A stretch of DNA of 6,451 bases from Enterocloster bolteae (GTDB lineage Bacteria; Bacillota_A; Clostridia; Lachnospirales; Lachnospiraceae): assembly GCA_021769025.1 (NCBI GenBank), contig JAETTS010000151.1, positions 1 to 6,451 on the forward strand, given 5' to 3'. The notes beneath the pieces were generated by a model that saw only the letters and a program-made list of their open reading frames with translations, was not told the origin of the DNA and did not search any database. Below are positions 5,186-6,451 of the stretch, piece by piece; position 1 is the first letter of the stretch, and each line of letters begins with the position of its first letter. The position numbers and the translations under genes were made by a program.

Positions 5186-5983
5186 ATGAGATTAGTGAGC
5201 ATTGCCAGCGGCAGCAGCGGCAACTGCATCTATGCAGGATCTGAGAATACCCACATTCTGGTAGATGCGGGAATCAGCAACAAGCGGATCGAACAAGGCC
5301 TGAATGAGATCGGAGTCAAAGGCAGCGAGTTAAGGGGTGTGGTCATCACCCACGAGCATTCCGATCATGTAAAAGGATTGGGAATCCTGGCGAGAAAGTA
5401 TGAGATACCCATTTATGGCACAAAGGAGACCCTGGAGGAGATCCAGAAATTAACTTGTCTGGGGGAGTACCCAAAGGAACTTTTAACTCCCATACTGCCA
5501 GATGTGGAGTTTTCCATCGGAGACATGGTGGTAAAGCCATTTTCCATTGACCACGATGCGGCCAACCCGGTGGCTTACCGGATTCAGAGCCAGGGAAAAT
5601 CCATAGCCGTTGCCACGGACATGGGACATTATGACCAGTATATCATCCAACACCTTCAGGGGCTTGACGGGATCCTTTTGGAGTCCAACCATGATGTGCG
5701 GATGCTGGAGACAGGGCCGTACCCCTATTACCTGAAACGAAGGATTTTAAGCGATCATGGGCATCTGTCCAATGACAATGCGGGACGGCTCCTAAACTAT
5801 ATTCTTAATGATCACCTGAAGCATATTTTTCTGGGACATCTGAGCAAAGAGAATAATTATGAGGAACTGGCCTACGAGACGGTGAAGCTGGAGATTGACC
5901 AGGGAGACCATGAGTATAAGGCTTCCGATTTTTCTATATCGGTTGCCAAGCGAGACATGATGTCGGAGATTGTTACGCTGTAG
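5186..5983 (+). CDS. walJ: YycJ/WalJ-type metallo-beta-lactamase-fold protein
   Basis: The 265-residue protein opens with MRLVSIASGSSGNCIY, the signature start of the YycJ/WalJ (VicX) group. It carries the metal-binding set of the fold: D27 in LVDAGIS, THEHSDH (H56, H58, D60, H61), ATDMGH (D145, H148), HGHLS (H191, H193) and the late H218 in LGHLS. It should be a soluble two-metal hydrolase. Family members are described as nuclease-like; yycJ was reported as a mutator locus in Bacillus anthracis, and a role in DNA repair is proposed, but the substrate here is inferred. In Bacillus the gene sits in the walRK operon, which is absent here; instead it follows polA-coaE after a gap. AAAGGA (5168-5173) lies 12 nt from the ATG, a rather long spacing, but the N-terminal signature confirms the start. 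Confidence 0.92.
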   Translation: MRLVSIASGSSGNCIYAGSENTHILVDAGISNKRIEQGLNEIGVKGSELRGVVITHEHSDHVKGLGILARKYEIPIYGTKETLEEIQKLTCLGEYPKELLTPILPDVEFSIGDMVVKPFSIDHDAANPVAYRIQSQGKSIAVATDMGHYDQYIIQHLQGLDGILLESNHDVRMLETGPYPYYLKRRILSDHGHLSNDNAGRLLNYILNDHLKHIFLGHLSKENNYEELAYETVKLEIDQGDHEYKASDFSISVAKRDMMSEIVTL

Positions 5984-6019
5984 ATCCAATACCCTGCCCT
6001 GGAAAGGGAGAGGCTGGAT
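5984..6019 (+). other. Imperfect hairpin between the walJ-like gene and the ACT gene
   Basis: ATCCA (5984-5988) can pair with TGGAT (6015-6019). Inside are CC/GG and CCCT-GGAA-AGGG, separated by internal loops. No T-run follows, so it is at most a weak attenuator or processing site. No convincing promoter is seen between it and the next start, which suggests read-through. Confidence 0.3.
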
Positions 6020-6064
6020 TGCCTGCGGGAGGGTAAATGATACCATATAAAAAGGAGACCGGTT

Positions 6065-6337
6065 ATGAACAAGATTATTATTACGGTAGTGGGAAAAGAT
6101 ACGGTGGGAATCATCGCTAAGGTGTGTACCTATCTGGCAGAGAACCAGGTGAATATTCTGGACATTTCCCAGACTATTGTACAGGAATTTTTCAATATGA
6201 TGATGATTGTGGATATGGACAACTCCCTGAAGCCCTTTGAGATGATCTCCTCGGATCTGGAGAGGCTGGGAGAGGAAATCGGCGTACGCATCAAGTGCCA
6301 GAGAGAAGAGATCTTCACAAAAATGCATCGTATTTAG
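6065..6337 (+). CDS. ACT-domain protein, UPF0237 family
   Basis: The whole 90-residue protein is one ACT domain. It begins MNKIIITVVGKDTVGIIAKV, with the strand-loop-helix signature GKDxxGI (G10, D12, G15) where ACT domains usually bind amino acids or other small ligands. A second segment, QVNILDISQTIVQEFFNMMM, gives the next two strands, and the amphipathic helix around LKPFEMISSDLERLGEEIGV follows. UPF0237 proteins are stand-alone regulators or sensors related to the ACT domains of GcvR-type proteins; the ligand is unknown. AAAGGAG (6051-6057) lies 7 nt before the ATG. The next gene is its usual partner UPF0210 and starts 12 nt after the stop, so the pair almost certainly forms one transcript and probably works together. 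Confidence 0.92.
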   Translation: MNKIIITVVGKDTVGIIAKVCTYLAENQVNILDISQTIVQEFFNMMMIVDMDNSLKPFEMISSDLERLGEEIGVRIKCQREEIFTKMHRI

Positions 6338-6341
6338 GAGG
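6336..6341 (+). promoter_or_regulatory. Ribosome binding site of the UPF0210 gene
   Basis: AGGAGG overlaps the stop codon of the ACT gene and lies 8 nt before the ATG at 6350. This favours 6350 over the in-frame ATG at 6359. Confidence 0.65.
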
Positions 6342-6349
6342 AACGCCAG

Positions 6350-6451
6350 ATGTTGAATATGTTTGAAGTCATTGAGACCAACAATATGATTGAGCATGAG
6401 AAGCTGGATGTCCGTACGATTACCATGGGTATCAGCCTTTTCGACTGCTGC
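6350..6451 (+). CDS. UPF0210 (DUF711) protein, N-terminal part only
   Basis: The first 34 codons are present; the frame is open to the window edge. The sequence [20 protein letters not shown] followed by [10 protein letters not shown] matches the conserved N-terminus of UPF0210/DUF711 proteins (pattern ET-x-MI-x4-LD-[IV][12 protein letters not shown]). These are cytoplasmic proteins of about 450 residues, some annotated as PFL-family, with no settled function. The placement directly behind the UPF0237 ACT gene is the standard arrangement in Firmicutes and supports the call. Catalytic residues and completeness cannot be judged from this fragment. Confidence 0.88.
   Translation, partial: MLNMFEVIETNNMIEHEKLDVRTITMGISLFDCC

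Noticed and set aside
5792..6397. 201-codon open frame on the minus strand across walJ, the ACT gene and the UPF0210 start
   Set aside because: It overlaps three well-supported plus-strand genes and shows no protein family features.

Overview
The window looks like chromosomal DNA from a Gram-positive, low-to-mid GC Clostridia species, most probably of the family Lachnospiraceae. The evidence is strong AGGAGG-type ribosome binding sites, sigma-A promoters of the TTTACA-17-TATAAT kind, a DUF1576 membrane protein, a DNA polymerase I with a degenerate proofreading domain, and a UPF0237/UPF0210 gene pair. The species cannot be fixed from the sequence alone.

Left part (1-820): the 5' portion of a DUF1576-like integral membrane protein runs leftward off the window. 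Divergent from it is a single tRNA-Leu(CAA) gene with its own extended -10 promoter and an intrinsic terminator.

Middle part (820-1393): this AT-richer stretch has no intact gene of ordinary size. It holds a self-contained small transcription unit: a near-consensus promoter, a strong Shine-Dalgarno, a small gene and an intrinsic terminator. An exact 11-bp tandem duplication breaks the small gene; removing one copy restores a 63-codon reading frame. Next comes an 81-bp element with perfect 16-bp inverted repeats. Each arm carries a TTTACA -35 box, giving two face-to-face promoters with predicted start points next to each other. The rightward one is the likely promoter of the polA operon.

Right part (1394-6451): a small zinc-binding (ZAS-like) single-pass membrane protein, polA and coaE form a tight rightward operon, with polA and coaE overlapping. 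After a 193-bp gap with a GC-rich hairpin come a YycJ/WalJ-type metallo-beta-lactamase-fold protein, an ACT-domain protein of the UPF0237 family, and the first 34 codons of its usual partner, UPF0210 (DUF711). These are mainly housekeeping functions: DNA repair and Okazaki fragment processing (PolA, possibly WalJ), coenzyme A synthesis (CoaE) and a presumed ligand-sensing pair (ACT/UPF0210).

I see no CRISPR array, phage, complete insertion sequence, toxin-antitoxin or defence system. The signals that ordinary annotation would miss are the duplication-broken small gene and the inverted-repeat promoter element, both between the tRNA and the polA operon.
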